In this document: positions 15,623 through 23,873 of the stretch, piece after piece
Numbering within the stretch: the first letter of the stretch is position 1
Layout: the number at the start of each line of letters is the position of its first letter
Source: Faecalibacterium sp. HTF-F
Lineage (GTDB): Bacteria > Bacillota > Clostridia > Oscillospirales > Ruminococcaceae
Length of the DNA stretch: 64,000 bases
Direction: 5' to 3'
Assembly (NCBI RefSeq): GCF_023347535.1
Contig: NZ_CP094473.1
Span: 310,001-374,000 of the forward strand
Position numbers and translations under genes: made by a program
The notes under the pieces: model-generated
Told to the model about the DNA's origin: nothing
What the model saw: the letters and a program-made list of their open reading frames with translations, nothing else
The model's database searches: none

Positions 15623-16681
15623 TTAGTTCAGCTTCAGATCGCCCTCTTTGATCCAGCCCATCTTCCGCTCGATCTCGCAGAAGATCACGCTCAGCACGGC
15701 GGGCAGAACAAAGCACAGCAGCACCATTGCAGCCCAGTCCATGGGGGTGATGGCGGTCTTGGCGCCGGAGGCAATGTCGCTGACCCAGCCGGTGTACACG
15801 CCGATCTGGCCCACCAGACCGCAGGTGCCCATGCCGGAGGACACGGCGGCACCGTTCATCTCAAAGTGGAACACGCAGGTAGCCAGCGGGCCGGTGATGG
15901 CACTGGCCAGCGTGGGTGCGATCCAGATGCGGGGGTTCTTGACGATGTTGCCCATCTGCAGCATGCTGGTGCCAAGGCCCTGACTCACCAGACCGCCCAC
16001 ACCGTTTTCCTTGTAGCTCATCACGGCAAAGCCGATCATCTGGGCGCAGCAGCCTGCCACGGCAGCACCGCCGGCAAGGCCGGTCAGACCCAGCGCGGCG
16101 CAGATGGCAGCGGAGGAAATGGGCAGAGTCAGTGCAACGCCCACGATGACGGACACCAGAATGCCCATGACCAGCGGGGCCTGCTCGGTGGCCCACATGA
16201 TCAGGGTGCCCACCTGACTTGCAGCGGCACCGATGGGGGCGGCGATCAGCATGGAAAGGCCCACGCCGGAAAAAATGGTCACCAGCGGGGTCACGAGGAT
16301 GTCCACGCGGGTCTCCTTGCTTACGGCCTTGCCCAGCTCGGAAGCCGCGATGGCGATGATGAGCACGGCCAGCGGGCCGCCTGCACCGCCCAGAGCGTTG
16401 GCCGAATAGCCCACGGTGATCAGGCTGAACAGCACCAGCGGCGGGCAGTGCAGTGCCCAGCCGATGGCACAGGCCATGGCGGGGCCGCTCATGGCGGTGG
16501 CGTAGCCGCCCAGATCCACCAGCACGTCCAGACCGGTCTGCTGGCCCAGCGTCTTGATGATGGTGCCGATCAGCAGGCTGGCAAACAGGCCCTGTGCCAT
16601 GGCACCCAGCGCCTCAATGAGATAGCGCTGCGGGGTGATGACGATATCCTTGCGTTTTAAGAAATCTTTCACATTTGACAT
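15623..16681 (-). CDS. PTS_EIIC_2-type sugar transporter subunit IIC
   Basis: 352 aa and almost wholly hydrophobic, with about nine or ten membrane segments. ALGAMAQGLFASLLIGTIIK near the N-terminus, glycine-rich loops (NALGGAGGPLAVLI) and LASAITGPLATCVF match the stand-alone PTS EIIC family (PF13303). No IIA or IIB gene is adjacent, which is usual for this family, and the substrate is unknown. HPr and enzyme I lie 4 kb downstream on the other strand. It has its own minus-strand promoter (16740-16768). The stop lies 2 bp from a 205-bp inverted repeat. Confidence 0.85.
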   Translation of the reverse strand: MSNVKDFLKRKDIVITPQRYLIEALGAMAQGLFASLLIGTIIKTLGQQTGLDVLVDLGGYATAMSGPAMACAIGWALHCPPLVLFSLITVGYSANALGGAGGPLAVLIIAIAASELGKAVSKETRVDILVTPLVTIFSGVGLSMLIAAPIGAAASQVGTLIMWATEQAPLVMGILVSVIVGVALTLPISSAAICAALGLTGLAGGAAVAGCCAQMIGFAVMSYKENGVGGLVSQGLGTSMLQMGNIVKNPRIWIAPTLASAITGPLATCVFHFEMNGAAVSSGMGTCGLVGQIGVYTGWVSDIASGAKTAITPMDWAAMVLLCFVLPAVLSVIFCEIERKMGWIKEGDLKLN

Positions 16682-16739
16682 GAGAAACTGCCTTTCTGTT
16701 TCAAGATGGTTGATTCAATGCAAAAACTGCATGTCAAGT

Positions 16740-16768
16740 ATAATACCATACACATGTCAAGACAGCAA
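16740..16768 (-). promoter_or_regulatory. Promoter of the IIC gene, with 9-bp direct repeats
   Basis: Minus strand TTGCTG (16763-16768), 17 bp, TATTAT (16740-16745). The 9-mer CATGTCAAG (plus strand) occurs at 16730-16738 and 16753-16761, bracketing the -10 and overlapping the spacer. It may bind a regulator. The gap 16682-17018 holds this promoter and that of the lysozyme gene. Confidence 0.65.
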
Positions 16769-16910
16769 GATGAAACGCTGATTTTACTGGAAATATCTGC
16801 AATTTTTGGCTTTGTGCAATGTTTTTGCCGGTGCAGACGTATCTGTTTTGGAGCATTTTCTGGTACGGGGTCTTGGGCAGCGCAGAGGGCGCACGGCACA
16901 GGAGCGGCAA

Positions 16911-16940
16911 TTGACGGAAGCTTGTCTGCGGGTGTATACT
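16911..16940 (+). promoter_or_regulatory. Promoter of the lysozyme-HAD operon
   Basis: TTGACG (16911-16916), 18 bp, TATACT (16935-16940), about 78 bp before the start codon. Confidence 0.7.
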
Positions 16941-17018
16941 GGAACCGTATCCGAAATATGAAATGCTGCTCTCTGCGAGGGCGGCATCCCGATAAATTCA
17001 GAAAGTTTGGAGCACAGC

Positions 17019-18191
17019 ATGAAAAAAATGTTCTGGAACAAGTTCAAGGTCCGCAGTGCGGCGGCAGTTCTGGTGGCGGCACTTGCCTTTTCGATGAGCG
17101 TACCGCTGGCACTGGCTGCACAGCCGGAGAAAGCGGCAGCGTCTGCCGGGACGGTGCAGGAGGCGGATATGCCCACCCTGCAGCCGGAGACGCCGGAGCT
17201 GGCCGCCGAGGACCCGGAGGCACCGCCCGTACAGGCCACAGAAGCCGAAGAAAACAGCACGAATCAGCACACCCCGGAAAACAGCGTTGTACTGACCCCG
17301 GAGGAGATCCGTGCCGCACTGGATGCCGGTGCCATGGATGCCGCCGAAGCTCAGTGCATCGACCTGAGCGATGAGAACGGTTTTTTCAGCTGGCTGTTCA
17401 ATTTCCTGTTTGGCTGGCTGGGCAAAAAAGACGAGACCCAGCCGGAGCCGGCCTACTCCGGCTGGCGCACCTCCGGCGGCAAGACCTACTACTACAGCCA
17501 GAGCACCAACAAGCCGGTGACCGGCATCCAGTGCATCGACAATAAACTCTATTATTTCAATGCGGACGGCGTGCTGGAAAAGGGCAAGACCTTCGGCGTG
17601 GATGTTTCCAAGTATCAGAAAAATGTGGACTGGGCGAAGATCAAAAAGGCAGGCGTCAGCTTTGTCATCGTCCGCATCGGCTACCGCGGTTATGGTGCGG
17701 CCGGTACGCTGGTGCTGGACCCCATGTTTGAGGAACATTTCACCAATGTGAAGAACGCAGGCCTGAAGGTGGGCGTGTACTTCTTCAGTCAGGCCACCAC
17801 CGAAGCGGAAGCCAAGGAGGAAGCCTTTGCCTGCGCCTATGTGCTGAACGGCCGCAAGCTGGATTACCCCATCTTCTTTGACACCGAGGCGTCCGGCGCT
17901 TCCAACGGCTCCGGCCGCGCAGACGGTCTGGGTATGGAGGACCGCACCAAGTGCGCCATCGCCTTCTGTGAGGAGGTCAAGGCACAGGGCTACAAGCCCG
18001 GCGTGTACGCCTCTACCCTGTGGTACCGCAAGCGTATCAATCTGAACAGCCTGAAAAAGTATACCATCTGGAACGCACATTATGGCGTTGCCAGCAGCCC
18101 CATCGACTGCGCACTGTGGCAGGGCACCTGCACGGCACGTCTGCCCGGCTATAAGGGCGATATGGATGTGAACATCAGCTACATTGGATAA
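17019..18191 (+). CDS. Secreted GH25 lysozyme with cell-wall-binding repeat
   Basis: 390 aa. The signal peptide is MKKMFWNKFK..ALAFSMSVPLALAA, cleaved near residue 34. A low-complexity Glu/Pro/Ala linker runs to about 80. A hydrophobic patch FSWLFNFLFGWLG (123-135) is followed by choline-binding-like repeats (YSGWRTSGGKTYYYS, KLYYFNADGVLEKG). The GH25 domain (191-390) has Asp195 (GVDVSKYQ) and the DxE pair Asp288/Glu290 (FFDTEAS), the catalytic acids of this muramidase family. It cleaves MurNAc-GlcNAc bonds in peptidoglycan outside the cell. ATG at 17019 is chosen over a TTG at 17007 because GGAG fits it. The HAD gene follows after 18 bp. Confidence 0.92.
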   Translation: MKKMFWNKFKVRSAAAVLVAALAFSMSVPLALAAQPEKAAASAGTVQEADMPTLQPETPELAAEDPEAPPVQATEAEENSTNQHTPENSVVLTPEEIRAALDAGAMDAAEAQCIDLSDENGFFSWLFNFLFGWLGKKDETQPEPAYSGWRTSGGKTYYYSQSTNKPVTGIQCIDNKLYYFNADGVLEKGKTFGVDVSKYQKNVDWAKIKKAGVSFVIVRIGYRGYGAAGTLVLDPMFEEHFTNVKNAGLKVGVYFFSQATTEAEAKEEAFACAYVLNGRKLDYPIFFDTEASGASNGSGRADGLGMEDRTKCAIAFCEEVKAQGYKPGVYASTLWYRKRINLNSLKKYTIWNAHYGVASSPIDCALWQGTCTARLPGYKGDMDVNISYIG

Positions 18192-18209
18192 GGGATAAGT
18201 GAGGAACCT

Positions 18210-19052
18210 ATGGACCACATTCGCCTGATCGCGTCGGACATGGATGCGACCCTTCTGGACGAACGCAGCCAGCTCCCGCCGGATTTTGCGGAAACGATCC
18301 GCGCATTGGCCGGGCAGGGCATTCTGTTTGCCGCTGCCAGCGGCAGACCGCTTTATACGTTGGAGACCATGTTCCCGGAATTGCTGGAGGAGATCATCCT
18401 CATTGGCGATAACGGCGGTGCAGCCCGCTGGAAGGGCAAGGATCTGTTTGTGTCCGAAATGCCTGCTGAAGGCTGGCGGCAGCTGGCCCGGAGCACGAAG
18501 CAGGCCGGAGATGTGGGCCTTTTGTGCGGACTGCAGGCGGCCTACGCGGAAAAGCGGGATGAAGGATACGATGCCGTGTTCAAGAACTTCTACACCCGGG
18601 TGGAGTACGTGGATGACCTGACCGCTGTGGAAGCGGCGGCGGATAAGTTTACCATCTATCTGCCCAACGACGACTCGCAGAAAGCCTTCGACCGGACCTA
18701 CGGCGCATTCCACACCGGAAATGGCGGTGCATTCTCGGTGGCGGTGGCAGGCAGAAACTGGGTGGACGTGATGAACCCCGGTGTGCACAAGGGCGCAGCA
18801 CTGGCGAAGGTGGGCGCACTGCTGGGCATTCCGGCCGACAGCATGATGGCCTTTGGCGACACCTACAACGATGCCGAGATGCTCACCACCGCAAAGTACG
18901 GCTTCCTGATGGAAAATGGCAGCGAGCCGCTGCGGACGCAGGTGCCGTTTCTGGCACCGTCCCATCGGGAATACGGCGTGATGCAGGTGCTGAAACAGGT
19001 GCTCCGCCAGAACGGCGAAGTCTCGCCGGAGGATTTTGTGAAGGCGCATTGA
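18210..19052 (+). CDS. Cof-type HAD-IIB phosphatase
   Basis: 280 aa, the usual length. Motif I is IASDMDATLLDE with nucleophile Asp10 and acid Asp12; an Ala replaces the common Gly of DxDGT. Motif II is FAAASGRPLYT. Motif IV MAFGDTYNDAEML supplies the magnesium ligands. Cof-type enzymes dephosphorylate sugar phosphates or flavin intermediates, and the substrate is unknown. It sits in one transcript with the lysozyme. An inverted-repeat arm begins 11 bp after the stop. Confidence 0.92.
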   Translation: MDHIRLIASDMDATLLDERSQLPPDFAETIRALAGQGILFAAASGRPLYTLETMFPELLEEIILIGDNGGAARWKGKDLFVSEMPAEGWRQLARSTKQAGDVGLLCGLQAAYAEKRDEGYDAVFKNFYTRVEYVDDLTAVEAAADKFTIYLPNDDSQKAFDRTYGAFHTGNGGAFSVAVAGRNWVDVMNPGVHKGAALAKVGALLGIPADSMMAFGDTYNDAEMLTTAKYGFLMENGSEPLRTQVPFLAPSHREYGVMQVLKQVLRQNGEVSPEDFVKAH

Positions 19053-19063
19053 GAAAAATTTGA

Positions 19064-19345
19064 TTTAGAATTGTCTCCGCTTCGCTCTGGACGAGTTGTG
19101 GCACCCAGCGGCTACTACGGCCCTTGAGCGGGCCTTGCATCCTGCTGGCCACGGCCCCAACAGCTCCTCCCTGCATTCCCTCTTTTGTCGCTATGCGACA
19201 TCTTCCCCCGGCCGGGGGAAGTCTTTGGCCGCAGGCCGCAGTCGTCGCCGTTGCAATATCAGCGGAAATATTATTTTATAATTAGTAAATCCGAAAAGCC
19301 TGCGGGCTTTTCGGATTTACTTTTTCACGGGAGAGGCCGTGAAGG
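19064..19345 (+). repeat. Hairpin repeat copy (c) with right arm of the 205-bp perfect inverted repeat
   Basis: 19064-19268 is the exact reverse complement of 15416-15620. It continues into AT-rich DNA, a perfect 16-bp stem (19285-19300 with 19305-19320, loop TGCG) and the TTTTTCACGGGAGAGGCC tail. The stem sequence differs from every other copy. The rest of the gap to 19534 holds C/T-rich sequence related to the CCCTC repeats and no gene. Confidence 0.92.
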
Positions 19346-19534
19346 GAAACTGCATCTTATCAAACTCCTCCAGTCTGCTCCGCAGACAGCCCTCTCACGG
19401 AGGGGGCCCTTGGCAAAACCGAAAATCGTTCCTCTTCGCCAGAGGGGCGGTGGGCGTTTTAAATCGTCATAACCTGCCCGGACTCTGAATAAATTGTTCT
19501 CAGAGCAATAAACAGGCTGGGGAGGCATGGGGAT

Positions 19535-20185
19535 ATGTTTGTAGTTACACTGAGCAAAACGAGCCTGAAAAAACTGGGTCTTGGCGCCATGTGCTGCGCA
19601 CTGGTGGTGTGCAGCGCTCTTCTGGGCCGGTTCATCAGCCAGCGCACTGTTGCGGTCTCGGCGGCGGTGAACCGGATCGAGAGCGCGCAGGATATCCAGA
19701 CCTGGTTCACCGGCTATGGTCTGGATGTGGACGGCGCGTCCATCACGGCAGATAAGGTAAAGATCCCCCGCAAATGGGATGACAGCTTTTCGGCCTTCAA
19801 CGGGGTGGTGCAGCAGAGCGGCATGGATCTTGCTCGCTATAAGGGCAAGACGGTGGAGAAATGGACGGCCCTGATCCCGGCAGCCAGCAGCGGCGAGACC
19901 AGCCGCTACGGCGTGCTGCTGGTGTATAAGAAAAAGGCTGTGGGGGCCTATCTGCAGGAACGGCCTTCCGGCGTGGTGGTGGGCCTGAAAGACATGCAGG
20001 CCGCCATGGCAGAGGCAGAAGCACAGCAGACCTCCGGCGAGGATTACAGCGGTGACTGGGGCGAGCGCCACGACGAGGAACTGACCGACGAAGCACAGCA
20101 GACCTCCGGTGAGCCGGACGCTGCCCCGCAGGCGGTGCCGTATACAGAACTGCCGCTGGATGCGGAAGGCTACCCGGTGGAATGA
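19535..20185 (+). CDS. DUF4830-like membrane-anchored protein
   Basis: 216 aa. One membrane segment (about 12-31, LGLGAMCCALVVCSALLGRF) anchors the protein. The outer part has WFTGYGLDVDG, VKIPRKWDDSFSAFNGVVQQ, GMDLARYKGKTVEKWTALIP and GVLLVYKKKAVGAYLQ. This is the order seen in DUF4830 proteins of clostridia, some of them linked to sporulation or cell-envelope loci; the function is unknown. A duplicated peptide AQQTSGE occurs twice in the acidic C-terminal tail. GGGGAGG precedes the ATG. A hairpin at 20227-20254 may end it. Confidence 0.65.
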   Translation: MFVVTLSKTSLKKLGLGAMCCALVVCSALLGRFISQRTVAVSAAVNRIESAQDIQTWFTGYGLDVDGASITADKVKIPRKWDDSFSAFNGVVQQSGMDLARYKGKTVEKWTALIPAASSGETSRYGVLLVYKKKAVGAYLQERPSGVVVGLKDMQAAMAEAEAQQTSGEDYSGDWGERHDEELTDEAQQTSGEPDAAPQAVPYTELPLDAEGYPVE

Positions 20186-20485
20186 GCACCGGAATGACCC
20201 GCAAAAACCGGGGACAGCTGGAAATGCCTTTGGCTCCTGCTGCAAAGCCAAAGGGCAAAATGCCTAAAATTTGCGCACAAGCGGAAGAAAAAGTGAAATC
20301 TGTGCATTTTTGTCGCATTTGTATGTTCAATTGTACCAAAATTTTGCATAAAAAATTAGCAATATAAAATGGTGAAAAATTTCCGACTAGGGTTTATAAT
20401 AGAAGTATCAACCGTGCCGCAGCTGGGCTGCGTCTGGCGCAGGTGCAGAAGCGCCGCACGGGATCTAAGTAAGGAGAAAATGATT
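20186..20485. other. Gap with hairpin and leader of the HPr gene
   Basis: A 9-bp stem CCTTTGGCT (20227-20235 with 20246-20254), without a T-run, lies near the left end. An AT-rich stretch follows, with TATAAT at 20395-20400 as a likely -10; no convincing -35 was found. The resulting leader of about 80 nt is GC-rich, and I do not recognise a regulatory RNA in it. Confidence 0.45.
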
Positions 20486-20743
20486 ATGAAGGAATTCCAG
20501 TATACCGTTAAGGATGCATGCGGCATCCACGCTCGTCCCGCCGGCCTGCTCGTCAAGACCGTCAAGGGCTTTGCCAGCAGCGTCACCCTTGAAAAGGACG
20601 GCAAGAGCTGTGATATGCGCAAGCTGATGGCTCTGATGGGCATGGGCGTCAAGCAGGGTGAGACCGTTACCATCAAGGTCGAGGGTGACGATGAGGAAGC
20701 TGCAGCTGCAGCTGTCCAGAAGTTCCTGACCGAGAACGTCTGA
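20486..20743 (+). CDS. ptsH: Phosphocarrier protein HPr (Ser46 replaced)
   Basis: 85 aa. Takes the phosphate from enzyme I and passes it to IIA domains. His15 lies in the classic CGIHARPAG motif, so it should be a working carrier. Aligned on GK(S/T)..LM..M, the position of the regulatory Ser46 of Bacillus HPr is Lys46 (DMRKLMALM). HPr kinase would therefore not have its normal target here. The ATG at 20486 is chosen over 20480 because AAGGAG sits 9 bp upstream of it. A terminator-like hairpin follows before enzyme I, which may reset the HPr to enzyme I ratio. Confidence 0.9.
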   Translation: MKEFQYTVKDACGIHARPAGLLVKTVKGFASSVTLEKDGKSCDMRKLMALMGMGVKQGETVTIKVEGDDEEAAAAAVQKFLTENV

Positions 20744-20765
20744 TTCCGCAGTTAACATGAGGAAG

Positions 20766-20796
20766 GCCCTCGCGGGTGAGCTGCGGGGGCTTTTTT
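20766..20796 (+). terminator. Terminator (perhaps partial) between ptsH and ptsI
   Basis: An 8-bp GC stem (20766-20773 with 20783-20790, one G-U) followed by six T. It may allow some read-through into ptsI. Confidence 0.75.
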
Positions 20797-20848
20797 GGAC
20801 TGTCGGAGCAGTGTGGCCCCGGCACAGATGAAGAAGGAGTAGTGTGCA

Positions 20849-22489
20849 ATGCAGGTAGGCACCGGCAAAAGCGTACTCAATGGCATCGCCATTGGCAAGC
20901 TGAAGATCTATAAGAAAAAAGATACCGCTATTTCCACCGCCCCTGTGGCAGATACTGCCGCAGAACTGGAGCGTTTTGAAGCTGCCCGCCAGAAGGCCAT
21001 TGAGCAGCAGACCGCCCTGTACGAAAAGGCACTGGCAGAAGCCGGCGAGGACATCGCCGAGGTGTTCAACATCCACGCCATGATGCTGGATGACGACGAC
21101 TTTGTGGACGCCATCAAGGAGATCATCAACGGGCAGAAGATGTGCGCCGAGTACGCCGTCAAGACCGCCGGCAACAATCAGGCTGCGGTGTTTGCCGCCA
21201 TGGACGACCCGTATCTGCAGGCCCGCAGCGCCGATGTGCTGGACATTGCGCAGGCCATGCTGGACATCCTGCAGGGGGTGGACAATGCCAGCCTGCAGGG
21301 TACCGAGCCCAGCATTCTGGTCGCGGAGGATCTGGCCCCGTCTGAGACCGTCCGCATGGATAAGAGCCTGCTGCTGGGCTTTATCACCCGGGAGGGCAGC
21401 TCCAACAGCCACACTGCCATTCTGGCCCGCAGCATGAACATCCCCGCCCTGATCCAGTGCAAGGATATTCAGGACGACTGGGACGGCAAGATGGCGGTCA
21501 TCGATGGCTACAATGCCTGCGTTTACGTTGACCCCACCCCCGACCTGCTCAAGAGCCTGAAGAAGCGCCAGCAGGAAGATCAGAAGAAGCAGGCCCTGCT
21601 GCAGGAGCTGAAGGGCAAGCCCAATACCACGCTGGACGGCAAGACCATCAATGTCTTTGCCAACATCGGCGGCATGAGCGATGTGGGCGCTGTGCAGCAG
21701 AACGACGCCGGCGGCGTGGGCCTGTTCCGCACCGAGTTCGTCTATCTGAACTGCAAGGACTTCCCCACCGAGGACTACCAGTTCGAGGCCTACAAGCAGG
21801 TGGTGGAGAGTCTGGCTCCCCGCAAGGTGGTCGTCCGCACCTGCGACATCGGTGCCGATAAGACCGTTGATTACATGAAGCTGGATCACGAGGATAACCC
21901 CGCTCTGGGCTACCGCGCCATCCGCATCTGCCTGACCCGCAGGGACTTCTTCAAGACCCAGCTGCGCGCTCTGCTGCGTGCTTCTGCCTACGGCAACATG
22001 AGCATCATGTTCCCCATGATCACCAGCCTGCGGGAGCTGCAGGACGCCAAGGCTGTTCTGGAAGAGTGCCGTGCGGAGCTGACCGCTGAGGGTGTCAAGA
22101 TGGGTCAGAACATCGAGGTCGGCACCATGATCGAGACCCCCGCCGCTGTGCTGATCGCGGACGAGCTGGCTGCTGAGTGCGACTTCTTCTCCATCGGCAC
22201 CAACGACCTGACCCAGTACACCTGCGCGCTGGACCGCCAGAACGCAAAGCTGGAGCCGTTCTTCAACCCGCACCATCCCGCTGTGCTGCGCGCCATCAAG
22301 ATGACCATTGAGGCGGGCCACCGCCACGGCATCTGGGTGGGCATCTGCGGTGAGCTGGGCGCAGACACCGCCCTCACCGAGACCTTCCTGCGCATGGGCG
22401 TGGACGAGCTGTCCATGAACGCCAAGAGCATCCTGCCGGTGCGCAAGATCATCCGCAGCGTGGACCTGAGCAAGCCTTCTGAGAAGTAA
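20849..22489 (+). CDS. ptsI: PTS enzyme I (phosphoenolpyruvate-protein phosphotransferase)
   Basis: 546 aa. Transfers phosphate from phosphoenolpyruvate to HPr. The phospho-His domain has His188 in REGSSNSHTAILARS, where most enzymes have GGxTSH. The C-terminal PEP-binding barrel holds GLFRTEFVY, FSIGTNDLTQYT and the catalytic Cys in VGICGELGAD. It is about 25 residues shorter than E. coli enzyme I but otherwise complete. It lies 105 bp behind ptsH, with an AAGGAG ribosome site. Confidence 0.95.
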   Translation: MQVGTGKSVLNGIAIGKLKIYKKKDTAISTAPVADTAAELERFEAARQKAIEQQTALYEKALAEAGEDIAEVFNIHAMMLDDDDFVDAIKEIINGQKMCAEYAVKTAGNNQAAVFAAMDDPYLQARSADVLDIAQAMLDILQGVDNASLQGTEPSILVAEDLAPSETVRMDKSLLLGFITREGSSNSHTAILARSMNIPALIQCKDIQDDWDGKMAVIDGYNACVYVDPTPDLLKSLKKRQQEDQKKQALLQELKGKPNTTLDGKTINVFANIGGMSDVGAVQQNDAGGVGLFRTEFVYLNCKDFPTEDYQFEAYKQVVESLAPRKVVVRTCDIGADKTVDYMKLDHEDNPALGYRAIRICLTRRDFFKTQLRALLRASAYGNMSIMFPMITSLRELQDAKAVLEECRAELTAEGVKMGQNIEVGTMIETPAAVLIADELAAECDFFSIGTNDLTQYTCALDRQNAKLEPFFNPHHPAVLRAIKMTIEAGHRHGIWVGICGELGADTALTETFLRMGVDELSMNAKSILPVRKIIRSVDLSKPSEK

Positions 22490-22526
22490 TTCATCCGAGA
22501 ATCCCGGTTTACCGTTCCCATAAAGC

Positions 22527-22566
22527 TCCCCGACAGGGCATCCCGCTCTGCCGGGGTCTTTCTATA
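22527..22566 (+). terminator. Terminator after ptsI
   Basis: Imperfect stem CCCCGACAG..CTCTGCCGGGG followed by TCTTTCT. Confidence 0.6.
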
Positions 22567-22591
22567 CCGGGCAAAAGTTTACGGAAAATAC

Positions 22592-22620
22592 TTTAAAACG
22601 ATAAAGCGAAATGCTATACT
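22592..22620 (+). promoter_or_regulatory. Promoter of the CDF gene
   Basis: TTTAAA (22592-22597), 17 bp, TATACT (22615-22620) with extended TGC. The same ATGCTATACT string occurs in the promoter at 4582-4610. Confidence 0.6.
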
Positions 22621-22672
22621 ATAAGCGATAACCGGGTATGCAGGTGTCCAGCGCTGCCCATGGAGGACCGTT

Positions 22673-23854
22673 ATGACTCAGTTTTTGATCCGTCTTTTCA
22701 TTCGTCAGCCCGACCATGCGCAGGACCCTAAGGTGCGCGCCGCCTATGGCAACCTTGCCTGCTGGGTGGGTATGGCGTGCAACCTGCTGCTGTGTCTGGG
22801 CAAGCTGACCGTGGGCACCCTGTTCGGCTCCATTGCCATCATGGCAGATGCCCTGAACAACCTGTCGGACGCCTCGTCCAACGTGGTCAGTCTGGTGGGC
22901 TTCAAGCTGGCCGCCAAGGCCCCGGACGCAGAGCACCCCTTTGGCCATGCCCGGTATGAATATCTGGCGGGGCTGGCAGTCAGCGTGACCATTCTCGGCA
23001 TCGGCTTTTCGCTGCTGAAGGAATCGGTGGTCAAGGTGCTGCACCCCACCCCGGTGATGTTCAGCTGGCTCACGGTGGCAGTGCTGGCGGCGTCCATCCT
23101 CGTCAAGCTGTGGATGAGCGGCTTCAATCGCACCATCGGGCGCATCATCGGCTCCGAGACCCTCATTGCCACTGCTGCCGACAGCCGCAACGATGTGTTG
23201 AGCACCGGCGCGGTGCTCATTGCCGCAGTGCTGTGCCGCGTGACCGGCTGGGATGTGCTGGACGGTCTGATGGGCGTAGGCGTGGCGGCGTTCATCCTGA
23301 TCTCCGGCTGGGGCCTTGTGATGGATACGCTCAGCCCGCTGCTGGGCGAAAGCCCCAGCGAGGATCTGGTGGACCACATCGAGCAGAAGGTGCTCTCCTA
23401 TCCCGGCGTGCTGGGAATGCATGACCTGATGGTGCACGACTACGGCCCGGGACACCAGTTCGCCTCCCTGCATGTGGAGCTGCCCGCCGAGCAGGACCCG
23501 CTGGAGGCACACGACCTGATCGACAACATCGAACGGGACTTCTTTAAAAACGACAACCTCATGGTGACCATCCACTACGATCCCATCGTCACCTCGGACG
23601 CCGCAGTGGGGGTGCTGCGTGCCCGTCTGACCGAAAAGCTGCGTCAGATGGACCCGGAGCTTTCTCTGCACGATCTGCGCATCGTGCCGGGCAGGACCCA
23701 CACCAACGTGCTGTTCGATCTGGTGCTGCCGGCAGGCTATGCAGGGGATAAGGTAGAACTGCTGACTCAGCTGGAACAGTTCATCAAGGAACAGGATGCA
23801 GCCTACAGCTGCATCATCAAGGTGGAGCAGAGCTATACGGCTGCCCACAAATAA
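22673..23854 (+). CDS. Cation diffusion facilitator (CDF) metal exporter
   Basis: 393 aa with six membrane helices and a cytosolic C-terminal domain. The transport-site pairs are Asn62-x3-Asp66 (LNNLSDASSN) in helix 2 and Asp170-x3-Asp174 (ADSRND) in helix 5. Zinc exporters carry His in this site. The Asn/Asp set resembles manganese-type CDF proteins such as MntE, so Mn(II) export is an inference. The C-terminal domain is longer than usual and may hold a second ferredoxin-like unit. No metal-sensor gene is adjacent. The aminotransferase gene starts 20 bp later. Confidence 0.9.
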   Translation: MTQFLIRLFIRQPDHAQDPKVRAAYGNLACWVGMACNLLLCLGKLTVGTLFGSIAIMADALNNLSDASSNVVSLVGFKLAAKAPDAEHPFGHARYEYLAGLAVSVTILGIGFSLLKESVVKVLHPTPVMFSWLTVAVLAASILVKLWMSGFNRTIGRIIGSETLIATAADSRNDVLSTGAVLIAAVLCRVTGWDVLDGLMGVGVAAFILISGWGLVMDTLSPLLGESPSEDLVDHIEQKVLSYPGVLGMHDLMVHDYGPGHQFASLHVELPAEQDPLEAHDLIDNIERDFFKNDNLMVTIHYDPIVTSDAAVGVLRARLTEKLRQMDPELSLHDLRIVPGRTHTNVLFDLVLPAGYAGDKVELLTQLEQFIKEQDAAYSCIIKVEQSYTAAHK

Positions 23855-23873
23855 ACTCTCAGGGGGAAGTATT

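Noticed and set aside
16998..19049. Transposase or integrase genes explaining the inverted repeats
   Set aside because: None of the genes between or beside the arms resembles a recombinase; any inversion would need host enzymes acting in trans.
18210..19052. Loss of activity in the HAD phosphatase because motif I reads DMDAT and not DxDGT
   Set aside because: Both catalytic Asp residues and motif IV are present; Ala at that place is tolerated in this superfamily.
19096..19281. Identical peptide frames in both 205-bp repeat arms
   Set aside because: The two frames match only because the DNA arms are identical. There is no ribosome site and no protein-like composition.
20766..20796. Reading ptsH and ptsI as strictly separate transcripts
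   Set aside because: The hairpin is short with a G-U pair. Partial read-through is as likely, so no firm transcript break is claimed.
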